Assembly: GCA_020848015.1 (NCBI GenBank)
Contig: JADLBA010000129.1
Coordinates: forward strand, 1 to 13,083
From: Crocinitomicaceae bacterium
GTDB lineage: Bacteria; Bacteroidota; Bacteroidia; Flavobacteriales_D; Sanyastnellaceae
Direction of reading: 5' to 3'
Length of the DNA: 13,083 nucleotides
Positions 1-6,429 of this stretch are shown in pieces (the stretch's first letter is position 1; every line of letters begins with the position of its first letter). The notes below the pieces were generated by a model. That model worked only from the letters and a program-made list of their open reading frames with translations, was not told the origin of the DNA and did not search any database. The position numbers were made by a program, and so were the translations under genes.

Positions 1-202
1 ACTCAGTTCTATTCCTCCTGGCTCTAAGGTGTTGATTGATGTCAGCAAATCAGACTTCATTGATCACGATATAGCTGAGATCATAGATGATTTCACTGTA
101 AATGCCCCCCTGAATAATATCAGGATCGAATTTAAGGAGACAGCCAACGGAATGGAATCGTTATTCTCACATCATTTTATTAAAACAAAAGAAAATGCAT
201 AG
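1..202 (+). CDS. SulP-family anion (bicarbonate/sulfate) transporter, C-terminal STAS domain, 5'-truncated by window
   Basis: The reading frame is open from the left edge (codons start at base 2) and ends at the TAG at 200-202, so 66 C-terminal residues are visible. They contain the second half of a STAS domain: IPPGSKVLIDVSKSDFIDHD is a beta-strand and loop followed by a helix (IAEIIDDF) and a last strand (IRIEFKE). This is how Bacteroidota SulP permeases end, with the cytoplasmic STAS domain following 10-14 membrane helices that would lie outside the window. SulP proteins carry sulfate or bicarbonate, often with Na+. The stop overlaps the start of the carbonic anhydrase gene by 8 bases, which favours bicarbonate as substrate; that is an inference from context. 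A stand-alone STAS protein is possible but less likely. Confidence 0.8.
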   Translation, partial: LSSIPPGSKVLIDVSKSDFIDHDIAEIIDDFTVNAPLNNIRIEFKETANGMESLFSHHFIKTKENA

Positions 203-827
203 CTTCGAAAAACTATTACTGGAAAATAAAGCCTGGGCACAGGAAAAAGTAGAAGAAAATCCCCACTATTTTGAAAAACTCGTCAATCTGCAGACACCGG
301 AGTTTTTATGGATCGGTTGTTCAGACAGCAGGGTTCCCGCTAACGAAATTACCGGAACTAACCCCGGTGAAATTTTTGTTCACCGCAATATCGCCAATAT
401 GGTGGTACATACCGATCTGAACCTTCTCAGTGTACTCCAGTATGCAGTAGAGGTATTGAATGTCCGGCACGTGATCGTATGCGGCCACTATGGCTGCGGC
501 GGCGTAAAAGCAGCAATGACTAATCACAGTATGGGGATCATCAATAAATGGCTGCGCAATATTAAAGATGTGTACCGCATCCATTATGATGAAATCCAAC
601 AAAAAGAAAATGAAGAAGAAAGAACAAACCGACTTGTCGAACTCAATGTGATCGAGCAGGTAGTAAACCTTTCGAAAACATCCATCATACAAAAAGCCTG
701 GATTCATCATGGTCGCCCGCACCTGCATGGTTGGGTATATGCGCTGGCAGACGGGCTGCTGAAGCCTATTAAATATATGACTCCGGAAGATGGTGTTGAT
801 CCTATCTACAGGTACGATAACCTGTAA
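195..827 (+). CDS. Beta-class carbonic anhydrase
   Basis: This 210-residue cytoplasmic zinc enzyme interconverts CO2 and bicarbonate. The beta-class motifs are complete. CSDSR at 42-46 supplies the Cys42 zinc ligand and the Asp44-Arg46 dyad. HVIVCGHYGCGG at 92-103 supplies zinc ligands His98 and Cys101. Length is normal for the family (about 200-220). The ATG at 195 lies inside the last codons of the upstream SulP gene (8-base overlap, different frame). No Shine-Dalgarno is evident, so translation is probably coupled to the transporter. The C-terminal part (HLHGWVYALADGLLKPI) is the usual last strand and helix. The gene ends 9 bases before the convergent helicase gene and no separate terminator hairpin is seen. 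Paired with the transporter it probably helps retain or supply bicarbonate. Confidence 0.96.
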   Translation: MHSFEKLLLENKAWAQEKVEENPHYFEKLVNLQTPEFLWIGCSDSRVPANEITGTNPGEIFVHRNIANMVVHTDLNLLSVLQYAVEVLNVRHVIVCGHYGCGGVKAAMTNHSMGIINKWLRNIKDVYRIHYDEIQQKENEEERTNRLVELNVIEQVVNLSKTSIIQKAWIHHGRPHLHGWVYALADGLLKPIKYMTPEDGVDPIYRYDNL

Positions 828-836
828 GCCCACTCA

Positions 837-2078
837 TCAGCCGGACTTCCGCTTTTCGTGATTTTTCTTAGGCCCTCTCCTTCCGTGCTGTTTAGAATGA
901 TGTCTTCTTTTCTCCTTCTTTTTTGAGCCGGGATCATAAAGTGGTGTCGGGCCAAATTCCTGCGAAACTTCCAATTTATTTATTTCAGCCCCAATCAGGG
1001 TTTCGATCCGCCTGAATTTATTCTGCTCATCTGTCGAAACAAGGGTAATAGCACTACCCTTCTTTGCTGCACGTGCTGTTCGCCCCACACGGTGAACATA
1101 ATCTTCCGCATCCACCGGAACATCAAAATTTATCACCAGATCAATGCCATCCACATCTATACCACGGCTTACCACATCCGTTGCTACAAGAATATCTATC
1201 TGGCGGTTGCGGAATCCGAGCATCATTCTCTCACGTTCGGTCTGTTCCAGGTCGCTTGATATCTGCCCCACATTAAGCCCTTTCCGATGAAGAACATTGA
1301 ACAACTTCGATACATTTTGCCGGGTGCTTGCAAATACAATCACGCTCTTGCCTTCCGCTTTTGTCAAAATAGACGAAACAAGAGGAATTTTCTGATCACT
1401 GAAGATGATATATGCACCCTGTTCAACCCCATCAGCCGGCTTACTCAATGCAATGTTTACCGTTTCGGGAGATCGCAGTAACTGCTTTGCAAGTCTAAAT
1501 ACTTCGTCGGGCATGGTCGCAGAAAAAAGCAGGCTCTGTCTCTCAGGATTCGTATGGCGAATAATCCTCATCAGGTCCGGGTAAAACCCCATGTTCAGCA
1601 TCCTGTCTGCCTCATCAAGAATGAGGAAATTCAACTTTGAAAAATTAACATAGCCGAGATTAATGTGTGACAGCAGTCGGCCAGGAGTGGCAATGATGAT
1701 ATCTACTCCCGCTTCAATGGCATTTTTTTCCCGGGTAAAATCGGCACCATCTCCGCCGCCATATATCGCAATGGATGATGCTCCTGTATAATAAGAATAG
1801 GCCTCTACGGCTTGGTCAATCTGCAACGCCAATTCGCGTGTGGGCACGACGATCAATGCCTTCGTATGGTATTCATAAGGCATTTCAAGGAGCTTGTTCA
1901 ACACAGGTAAAACAAAGGCGGCAGTTTTTCCCGTGCCGGTCTGTGCAATTCCTATTAGATCCTTTCCTTCAAGTATGATCGGGACAGCCTGCTCCTGTAT
2001 AGGTGTGGGAGTATCAAAACGCATGGCCTCAATACCTTCTAAAATCTCCTGCCTTAGGCCTATTTCACTGAACTTCAA
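837..2078 (-). CDS. rhlE: DEAD-box ATP-dependent RNA helicase, RhlE type
   Basis: This 413-residue RNA helicase shows every core motif in order: Q motif (PTPIQ, 24-28), Walker A AQTGTGKT (45-52), Ia PTRELALQ (79-86), Ib TPGR (131-134), DEAD (155-158), SAT (186-188), IV VIVFAST (246-252), V ATDVVSRGID (299-308) and VI HRVGRTAR (329-336). A Lys/Arg/His-rich tail from about 385 should bind RNA non-specifically. The likely role is ribosome assembly, RNA turnover or cold adaptation. The start is unusual. The N-terminus MKFSEIGL is the standard RhlE beginning, but its first codon is TTG (2076-2078), and an in-frame TAG lies only two codons upstream. The first in-frame ATG (residue 19) would remove conserved sequence before the Q motif. 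The symbol is a family-level assignment, because Bacteroidota often carry several RhlE paralogues. Confidence 0.95.
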   Translation of the reverse strand: MKFSEIGLRQEILEGIEAMRFDTPTPIQEQAVPIILEGKDLIGIAQTGTGKTAAFVLPVLNKLLEMPYEYHTKALIVVPTRELALQIDQAVEAYSYYTGASSIAIYGGGDGADFTREKNAIEAGVDIIIATPGRLLSHINLGYVNFSKLNFLILDEADRMLNMGFYPDLMRIIRHTNPERQSLLFSATMPDEVFRLAKQLLRSPETVNIALSKPADGVEQGAYIIFSDQKIPLVSSILTKAEGKSVIVFASTRQNVSKLFNVLHRKGLNVGQISSDLEQTERERMMLGFRNRQIDILVATDVVSRGIDVDGIDLVINFDVPVDAEDYVHRVGRTARAAKKGSAITLVSTDEQNKFRRIETLIGAEINKLEVSQEFGPTPLYDPGSKKKEKRRHHSKQHGRRGPKKNHEKRKSG

Positions 2079-2175
2079 TTTCTATGTTTTTTTGAAAATG
2101 TAATCTGTAAATTTATTGATTCTTTACACGAAGGTTCCGTTAGTCTCTTTTATTAAAAATACGACTTAAATCAAA

Positions 2176-3372
2176 TTATGTACGTTCAAGAACAACTGCA
2201 TAGCCCTGCCCTACTCCAATACACATCGTGCAAAGTGCATATTTTTTACCGGTTTTCTTCAACTGAAGTGCAGCAGTATAAATCAGTCGGGCACCCGACA
2301 TTCCCAGTGGATGCCCGAGAGCAATAGCTCCGCCGTTGGGATTGATGCGGCTATCATTGTCCTCTAGTTTTAGCGAACGGGTACACGCCAATACCTGTGC
2401 GGCAAATGCCTCATTGATCTCAATGATATCGATATCATTCAATGTTATTCCGGCTCTTTTCAATGCGAGTTGTGATGCAGATACCGGGCCTATTCCCATT
2501 ATCCCCGGCTCCACTCCGGTTACAGCAGAAGATACAATACGCACCATTGGTTGGAATTGATTCTTCTTCGCTCCCTCTTCCGAACATATCAGCAATGCGG
2601 CAGCACCATCATTCAGCCCAGAGGCGTTGCCGGCAGTAACAGTACCGTTTGCACGAAAAGCGGGTCGGAGTTTTGACAACCCTTCGGCAGATGATCCGGG
2701 TTTTACAAATTCATCCCTGTCAAATAGAACAGGCTCTCCTTTTTTTACCGGAATGGACAAGGGAATAATTTCCTCACTCAATCTGCTGATAGCTCTGGCA
2801 GCCTTTTGTTGTGACCACAGTGCAAATGCATCCTGATCCTCCCTGCTGATCGAAAATTTTTCTGCCAGATTTTCAGCCGTTTCTCCCATGGATTCCACTC
2901 CATATATCTGCTCTATTTTGGGGTTAATAAAACGCCATCCGAAACTGCTGTCAAACATCTGTGCATCTCTGCCATAAGGTGCGCTGGCTTTTGAAATCAC
3001 CCAAGGCCCGCGTGTCATCTGCTCTACTCCTCCGGCAATGAACACATCGCCTTCACCCGCATGGGCTGCTCTTCCAGCTTGTACAACAGCACTCATCCCC
3101 GATGCACAAAGACGATTTATTGTTTCTGCCGGTATAGTAACAGGAAAATCTGCCAGAAGAACTGCCATCCGGGCAACATTGCGATTGTCCTCACCAGCCT
3201 GGTTGGCACATCCCATATAAACATCTGAGATAGTCTGCGGATCTATTTGAGGATTTTTTTTTACTAACGACCTAAGTACAAATGCCGCGAGATCGTCAGC
3301 CCTGACACCCGATAATGAGCCTGTAAAACTCCCGATACCGGTTCTCACACCATCCACTACAAAAGCATCCAT
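2176..3372 (-). CDS. pcaF: Thiolase, probably 3-oxoadipyl-CoA thiolase (PcaF/PaaJ-like acetyl-CoA C-acyltransferase)
   Basis: This 398-residue thiolase is of normal full length. It has the nucleophilic Cys89 in NRLCASG, the catalytic His354 in GGAIALGHPLGMSGAR (346-361), and the general acid/base Cys384 in CTMCIGVGQG (381-390). Thiolases cleave 3-ketoacyl-CoA with CoA to give acetyl-CoA plus a shortened acyl-CoA. Several segments match my memory of PaaJ/PcaF rather than FadA or PhaA: GCANQAGEDNRNVARMA (54-70), the Phe-Asp-x-x-x-Gly-Trp-Arg-Phe stretch near 140-148, and PNGGAIALGHPLGMSGAR. This suggests 3-oxoadipyl-CoA or the related phenylacetate intermediate as substrate. No other pca, paa or beta-oxidation gene is adjacent, so the substrate is an inference and a general acetyl-CoA acyltransferase remains possible. 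The ATG start at 3370-3372 fits the family N-terminus (AFVVDGVRTGIG). Confidence 0.9.
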   Translation of the reverse strand: MDAFVVDGVRTGIGSFTGSLSGVRADDLAAFVLRSLVKKNPQIDPQTISDVYMGCANQAGEDNRNVARMAVLLADFPVTIPAETINRLCASGMSAVVQAGRAAHAGEGDVFIAGGVEQMTRGPWVISKASAPYGRDAQMFDSSFGWRFINPKIEQIYGVESMGETAENLAEKFSISREDQDAFALWSQQKAARAISRLSEEIIPLSIPVKKGEPVLFDRDEFVKPGSSAEGLSKLRPAFRANGTVTAGNASGLNDGAAALLICSEEGAKKNQFQPMVRIVSSAVTGVEPGIMGIGPVSASQLALKRAGITLNDIDIIEINEAFAAQVLACTRSLKLEDNDSRINPNGGAIALGHPLGMSGARLIYTAALQLKKTGKKYALCTMCIGVGQGYAVVLERT

Positions 3373-3389
3373 CCGAAAAAATTTGGCTG

Positions 3390-3397
3390 CAAAGATG
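3390..3397 (-). promoter_or_regulatory. Candidate -7 box for the thiolase gene
   Basis: Read on the minus strand this is CATCTTTG, one mismatch from the Bacteroidota -7 consensus TAnnTTTG. It lies 17 bases upstream of the thiolase ATG. No clear TTTG is seen at the matching -33 distance, so the call is weak. Confidence 0.3.
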
Positions 3398-3450
3398 ATA
3401 AATTAGACATGGAAACCCGAAGAAGAAGTAGTACTATGATCGAAAAGTAA

Positions 3451-3472
3451 GAGGCCGCTGCTTAGCGACCTC
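3451..3472 (-). terminator. Hairpin terminator after the M43 metallopeptidase gene
   Basis: The inverted repeat has arms GAGG/CCTC, one C-A mismatch, then CGCT/AGCG, around a 4-base loop. It starts 29 bases past the metallopeptidase stop. On the minus strand the stem is followed by TTACTTTTCG, a moderate U-rich tract. Position and orientation fit a rho-independent terminator that separates this gene from the thiolase downstream. Confidence 0.6.
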
Positions 3473-3500
3473 CTGAAATATTTTTCCCTGTTGTTCATTT

Positions 3501-5606
3501 TTACTGATGTGAAACAATCAGCCTACCCGCAAGCCGTTGTTTGCTTCCCTTTAGTTCAATCGTATAAACCCCTTCACTCAGTCCGGATGAATCAACAATA
3601 ATCGAATGATCTGCCACCATCTCATTCAAAACCGGTTGTGTTTGCACGAGCTTGCCCGAAATATCGTAAATCTTCAGTATTTGTGGATCCCCCAAATTTT
3701 CAGGGAAGATGAGATATACCGTATTTCCATTAGCAGGATTGGGGAATAACCGGAGAGATGCTGATGATTCGATTTCATCAACTCCAACAGATCCCGAAAT
3801 ATTTACATCATCAATAAAAAGATTGTTGCTATACTGAGTGGAGTTAAACACAAATTTGAACCGCACTTGATCTGTAGTAATCGAAGAGGGTATAGGGAAA
3901 CTGTAATATTGCCACTGGGAATCGTTTTCAGGGAAAAATGGAGATGAAACATTACCGGCTGTCACAATATTAAGTCCTGTAATTGTTTTGCGCAATACCC
4001 ACGTTTCTCCACAGTTGACACTTGTCGATATCTCTAATCTTTCCAATATCATATCAGGCGTGGTAGCTGCGGTAGCATAAGCGTAGCGAAACGAAAAAGT
4101 ACCACTGTTCATCGCGTTCAAATCCATGGAAGGAGTGATCAGTTCGTCAATATCCCCGCCTGGAAGGCTAATAATACTCGGTTGAGCATCCCCGGCATTG
4201 ATATACACACTTTCTCCATCTGAAAAGCCGGCAGATGTAGTGCGCTTCCAGGAAGTTTCATTTGAATCTAAATTGCGAACCTTCCAATAAAAATCAAAAT
4301 CAGATGCAGACTCGAACTCCTCATTGAGCAATCCGCCCTGAAGTTCAGCCCACTCTGGAGTAACATAGATCGAACGAGTATTCGAATAGGTAGTCTCCCC
4401 TAACGAATTTGAAACAGTAAGTGTCACTTTTTTCCAGCCGTCTGTATTAAAGCTAACTTGTGGATTCTGCTGGTTGCTGGTAGCAGGGTTACCATCCTGA
4501 AACGTCCACGTCCACCCCGTAGGAACTGCCAGTGTTGAGTTATCAATAAAACGGACGATATTATTCTGGCAGATAATTGGTTTTTCGGGATAAAAATCTG
4601 ATTTTGGGGCACAAGAAAGGTTATGAATCCCATCTGTACCCGTTGCTGCGAGATTCTCTTCACTCCACAAATTATTGCGATACGATATCGGCGAATTCAG
4701 CGCTGCTTCCATACGCTGCTGCTGACCATCGGTAAACATTCTTGAACAAGAGGAATATTCCATATAATTCTGAACATTTTCAATGACCCCGGGATTGCAA
4801 ATCGCCCCATTCAACGTACACGTTGACCATCCTTTTGTTTCAGGAGTATCCGTAACATAGTCATCCCCACAAGCCACTCCAGGATCGTTGGAATCGCCCC
4901 AGGTATGAGACAAATTAAGGTAGTGTCCCACCTCGTGGGTCAGCGTTCTGCTGTGAGACGGCTCTGAAGTGCCGATGGAACCTATAAAATTGTATCGCAC
5001 TACAATACCGTCAGCAAATGCCATCGGACTATCAGTTACAGCGCTGGGATAGTAGGAATAGCCTGCTACGCTGGCATCCATATCCCTCACAACCCAAACG
5101 TTAAGGTACTTACTGCGCGGCCAACTGTTGAGCTTTGCTCCATCTTTACCCAAGTATGTCTGAACGGAGGCAATGCGGTCAATACCATTGGTACAATTGC
5201 CCATCGGATCAATGGTAGCGAGGCGAAATTCTATCCGGCAATCGGCAATGATGTCTTGGAACTCTTCAATCACGAGAGAAGTATCAGCATTGAGTTTTCT
5301 AAAGTCCCTGTTCAGAATTGCCATCTGGTCAAAAATCTGAGCATTGCTGATGTTTTCTTCTCCCCACTGGTGAATAATATGGAAGACCACCGGAATAATA
5401 TACACCTGATCGGTTCTCGATCCTGCAGAAGCTGTGAAATTCTCGGTGAACTCCTGTAATTCCCTTTCTCTTTCCACAATGGATGGATATGCCCGACGCG
5501 CTTCTTTCATGTACTCGTCAGTACCACATTTGAAATGACCTTCCTGAGAATAGGCAGATGAAGAAGCGAACAACGCGGCAAAAAACAGGATGAATAAACG
5601 ATTCAT
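3501..5606 (-). CDS. Secreted M43 (pappalysin/cytophagalysin-like) zinc metallopeptidase with PKD domain and T9SS type A sorting domain
   Basis: This is a 701-residue exported protease. In order: a signal peptide (MNRLFILFFAALFASSSAYSQ, 1-21); a catalytic domain of about 60-315 with HEVGHYLNLSH (His224, Glu225, His228, His234: HEXXHXXNXXH) and the Met-turn NYMEYS around Met282; a PKD-like Ig fold of about 335-415 with the core GWTWTFQDGNP; a beta-rich jelly-roll or adhesin-like region of about 415-615 ending in NLFIDDVNISG; and a C-terminal T9SS type A sorting domain from about 616 (LFPNPAN, KIYDISGKLV, GVYTIEL). M43 enzymes of this build cleave extracellular proteins. The sorting domain predicts export across the outer membrane and cleavage or attachment at the surface. 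I start it at the ATG 5604-5606. An in-frame TTG at 5657 would put 17 residues before the signal peptide and lies in the promoter -33 element. The gene is followed by a hairpin terminator and is probably monocistronic. Confidence 0.93.
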   Translation of the reverse strand: MNRLFILFFAALFASSSAYSQEGHFKCGTDEYMKEARRAYPSIVERERELQEFTENFTASAGSRTDQVYIIPVVFHIIHQWGEENISNAQIFDQMAILNRDFRKLNADTSLVIEEFQDIIADCRIEFRLATIDPMGNCTNGIDRIASVQTYLGKDGAKLNSWPRSKYLNVWVVRDMDASVAGYSYYPSAVTDSPMAFADGIVVRYNFIGSIGTSEPSHSRTLTHEVGHYLNLSHTWGDSNDPGVACGDDYVTDTPETKGWSTCTLNGAICNPGVIENVQNYMEYSSCSRMFTDGQQQRMEAALNSPISYRNNLWSEENLAATGTDGIHNLSCAPKSDFYPEKPIICQNNIVRFIDNSTLAVPTGWTWTFQDGNPATSNQQNPQVSFNTDGWKKVTLTVSNSLGETTYSNTRSIYVTPEWAELQGGLLNEEFESASDFDFYWKVRNLDSNETSWKRTTSAGFSDGESVYINAGDAQPSIISLPGGDIDELITPSMDLNAMNSGTFSFRYAYATAATTPDMILERLEISTSVNCGETWVLRKTITGLNIVTAGNVSSPFFPENDSQWQYYSFPIPSSITTDQVRFKFVFNSTQYSNNLFIDDVNISGSVGVDEIESSASLRLFPNPANGNTVYLIFPENLGDPQILKIYDISGKLVQTQPVLNEMVADHSIIVDSSGLSEGVYTIELKGSKQRLAGRLIVSHQ

Positions 5607-5627
5607 GCGAGGTTTATATTTATGCGA

Positions 5628-5658
5628 CAAATCTAATAAAGAGACTCTTTTCTGCAAA
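5628..5658 (-). promoter_or_regulatory. Bacteroidota-type promoter of the metallopeptidase gene
   Basis: On the minus strand TTTG (5658-5655) is followed after exactly 19 bases by TAGATTTG (5635-5628). This is a full match to the Bacteroidota housekeeping promoter pattern TTTG-N19-TAnnTTTG. Transcription should begin near 5621, giving a leader of about 15 bases before the ATG at 5606. That excludes the upstream TTG at 5657 as a start codon. Confidence 0.7.
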
Positions 5659-5866
5659 CACCTGTTGCACTTTGCTTACCCACAATTTGAAGAGATATTA
5701 TTGAAATGGTCATAATAATTCGTAAATTACTGAAAATGTGTGAAGTAACTATTGAGAAATACAATAATGACCCTCACTGCCAGAACTATCCTCAGTTTTT
5801 TCCATTAATTTTCGCTGTTTTTCGAAATTTCAGAAAATCAGGCTATCAATAGAAAATTTATTATAG

Positions 5867-5880
5867 CACAATTGATTGTG
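5867..5880. repeat. Perfect 6-bp-arm inverted repeat, possible operator
   Basis: CACAATTGATTGTG has arms CACAAT/ATTGTG around a 2-base spacer. It is centred about 32 bases upstream of the HYR-like gene's ATG, beside a weak -7-like AAATTTTG at 5885-5892. The layout would suit a dimeric regulator, but a short AT-rich palindrome can arise by chance. Confidence 0.3.
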
Positions 5881-5905
5881 GCGAAAATTTTGTAACGAAA
5901 AAATA

Positions 5906-6409
5906 ATGAATCTCTCTCTTTTACTCCCTTTGCTTTTTCTCGCAGCCATTCCCTGCTTTTCACAAATTACCATAGAAGATTACCCAAGACAGATCGAATG
6001 TCAGATAGATGGGACACAAGATCTTGAAGCCCCCGGAGCATCCAGCTCATGTGGTGAGGTAAAGTCAGAAATTTCTGAAAATATCTTTTCCGGTGGTTGC
6101 CTCGGCACCTTAGTGCGTACTTTCCATTATACTGATTTATGCGGCAATACCGCTAAAGCCGAACAATATGTATCTCTGAAAGACAATGCAGCCCCCGTAC
6201 TGATTGGGGTTCCCGGAGATATTTCTGTTTCTGAAAAAGCTATTCCGCTGCCATCAATGGTGAGTGCCCGCGATAATAGTGGCACCGATACAAAAGTAGA
6301 TTTCAGCGAAAAGAGAGAGGCGGGCTTTATCATCCGCACCTGGAGTAGTACAGATCCTTGCCACAACACAGCAACGGGTGTTCAGAAGATCAAACTCCTG
6401 AAACCCTGA
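5906..6409 (+). CDS. Small exported protein with two HYR-like (immunoglobulin-type) modules
   Basis: The 167-residue precursor begins with a clear signal peptide (MNLSLLLPLLFLAAIPCFSQ, 1-20). The mature part is two related modules. Residues 67-93 (G-T-L-V-R-T-F, TDLCGNTA, V-S-L-K) align with 140-166 (G-F-I-I-R-T-W, TDPCHNTA, I-K-L-L-K) at a fixed offset of 73. This is the pattern of HYR-like repeats, usually strung together in large Bacteroidota surface adhesins. Five cysteines remain in the mature protein (32, 49, 65, 79, 152); two pairs near the module cores could be disulfides, leaving one unpaired. There is no T9SS sorting domain, lipobox or membrane anchor, so it probably stays in the periplasm or leaves by another route. 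The ATG at 5906 is chosen over an in-frame TTG at 5876 because it starts directly at the signal peptide. Function unknown; adhesion or binding is a guess. Confidence 0.8.
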   Translation: MNLSLLLPLLFLAAIPCFSQITIEDYPRQIECQIDGTQDLEAPGASSSCGEVKSEISENIFSGGCLGTLVRTFHYTDLCGNTAKAEQYVSLKDNAAPVLIGVPGDISVSEKAIPLPSMVSARDNSGTDTKVDFSEKREAGFIIRTWSSTDPCHNTATGVQKIKLLKP

Positions 6410-6429
6410 ACCAAAAACAATCTGCCAAA

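Larger units (their letters stand above)
5607..5905. other. Divergent intergenic regulatory region (299 bp)
   Basis: This AT-rich spacer separates the minus-strand metallopeptidase and the plus-strand HYR-like gene. It contains a good minus-strand promoter near its left end, a 14-base inverted repeat near its right end, and several weak AT-rich inverted repeats, for example GAAATTTC at 5824-5831. I see no convincing ORF or structured RNA in it. Confidence 0.6.

Noticed and set aside
321..833. 170-codon minus-strand frame opposite the carbonic anhydrase
   Set aside because: It is antisense to a complete carbonic anhydrase with intact catalytic motifs, and its product matches no family I know.
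5607..5657. 17-residue N-terminal extension of the metallopeptidase from a TTG at 5657
   Set aside because: It would place a charged segment before the signal peptide, and the TTG lies in the -33 box of a perfect promoter, so it should not be transcribed.
5876..5905. 10-residue extension of the HYR-like protein from a TTG at 5876
   Set aside because: The ATG at 5906 begins exactly at a standard signal peptide, and the extension overlaps the palindrome and -7-like box.
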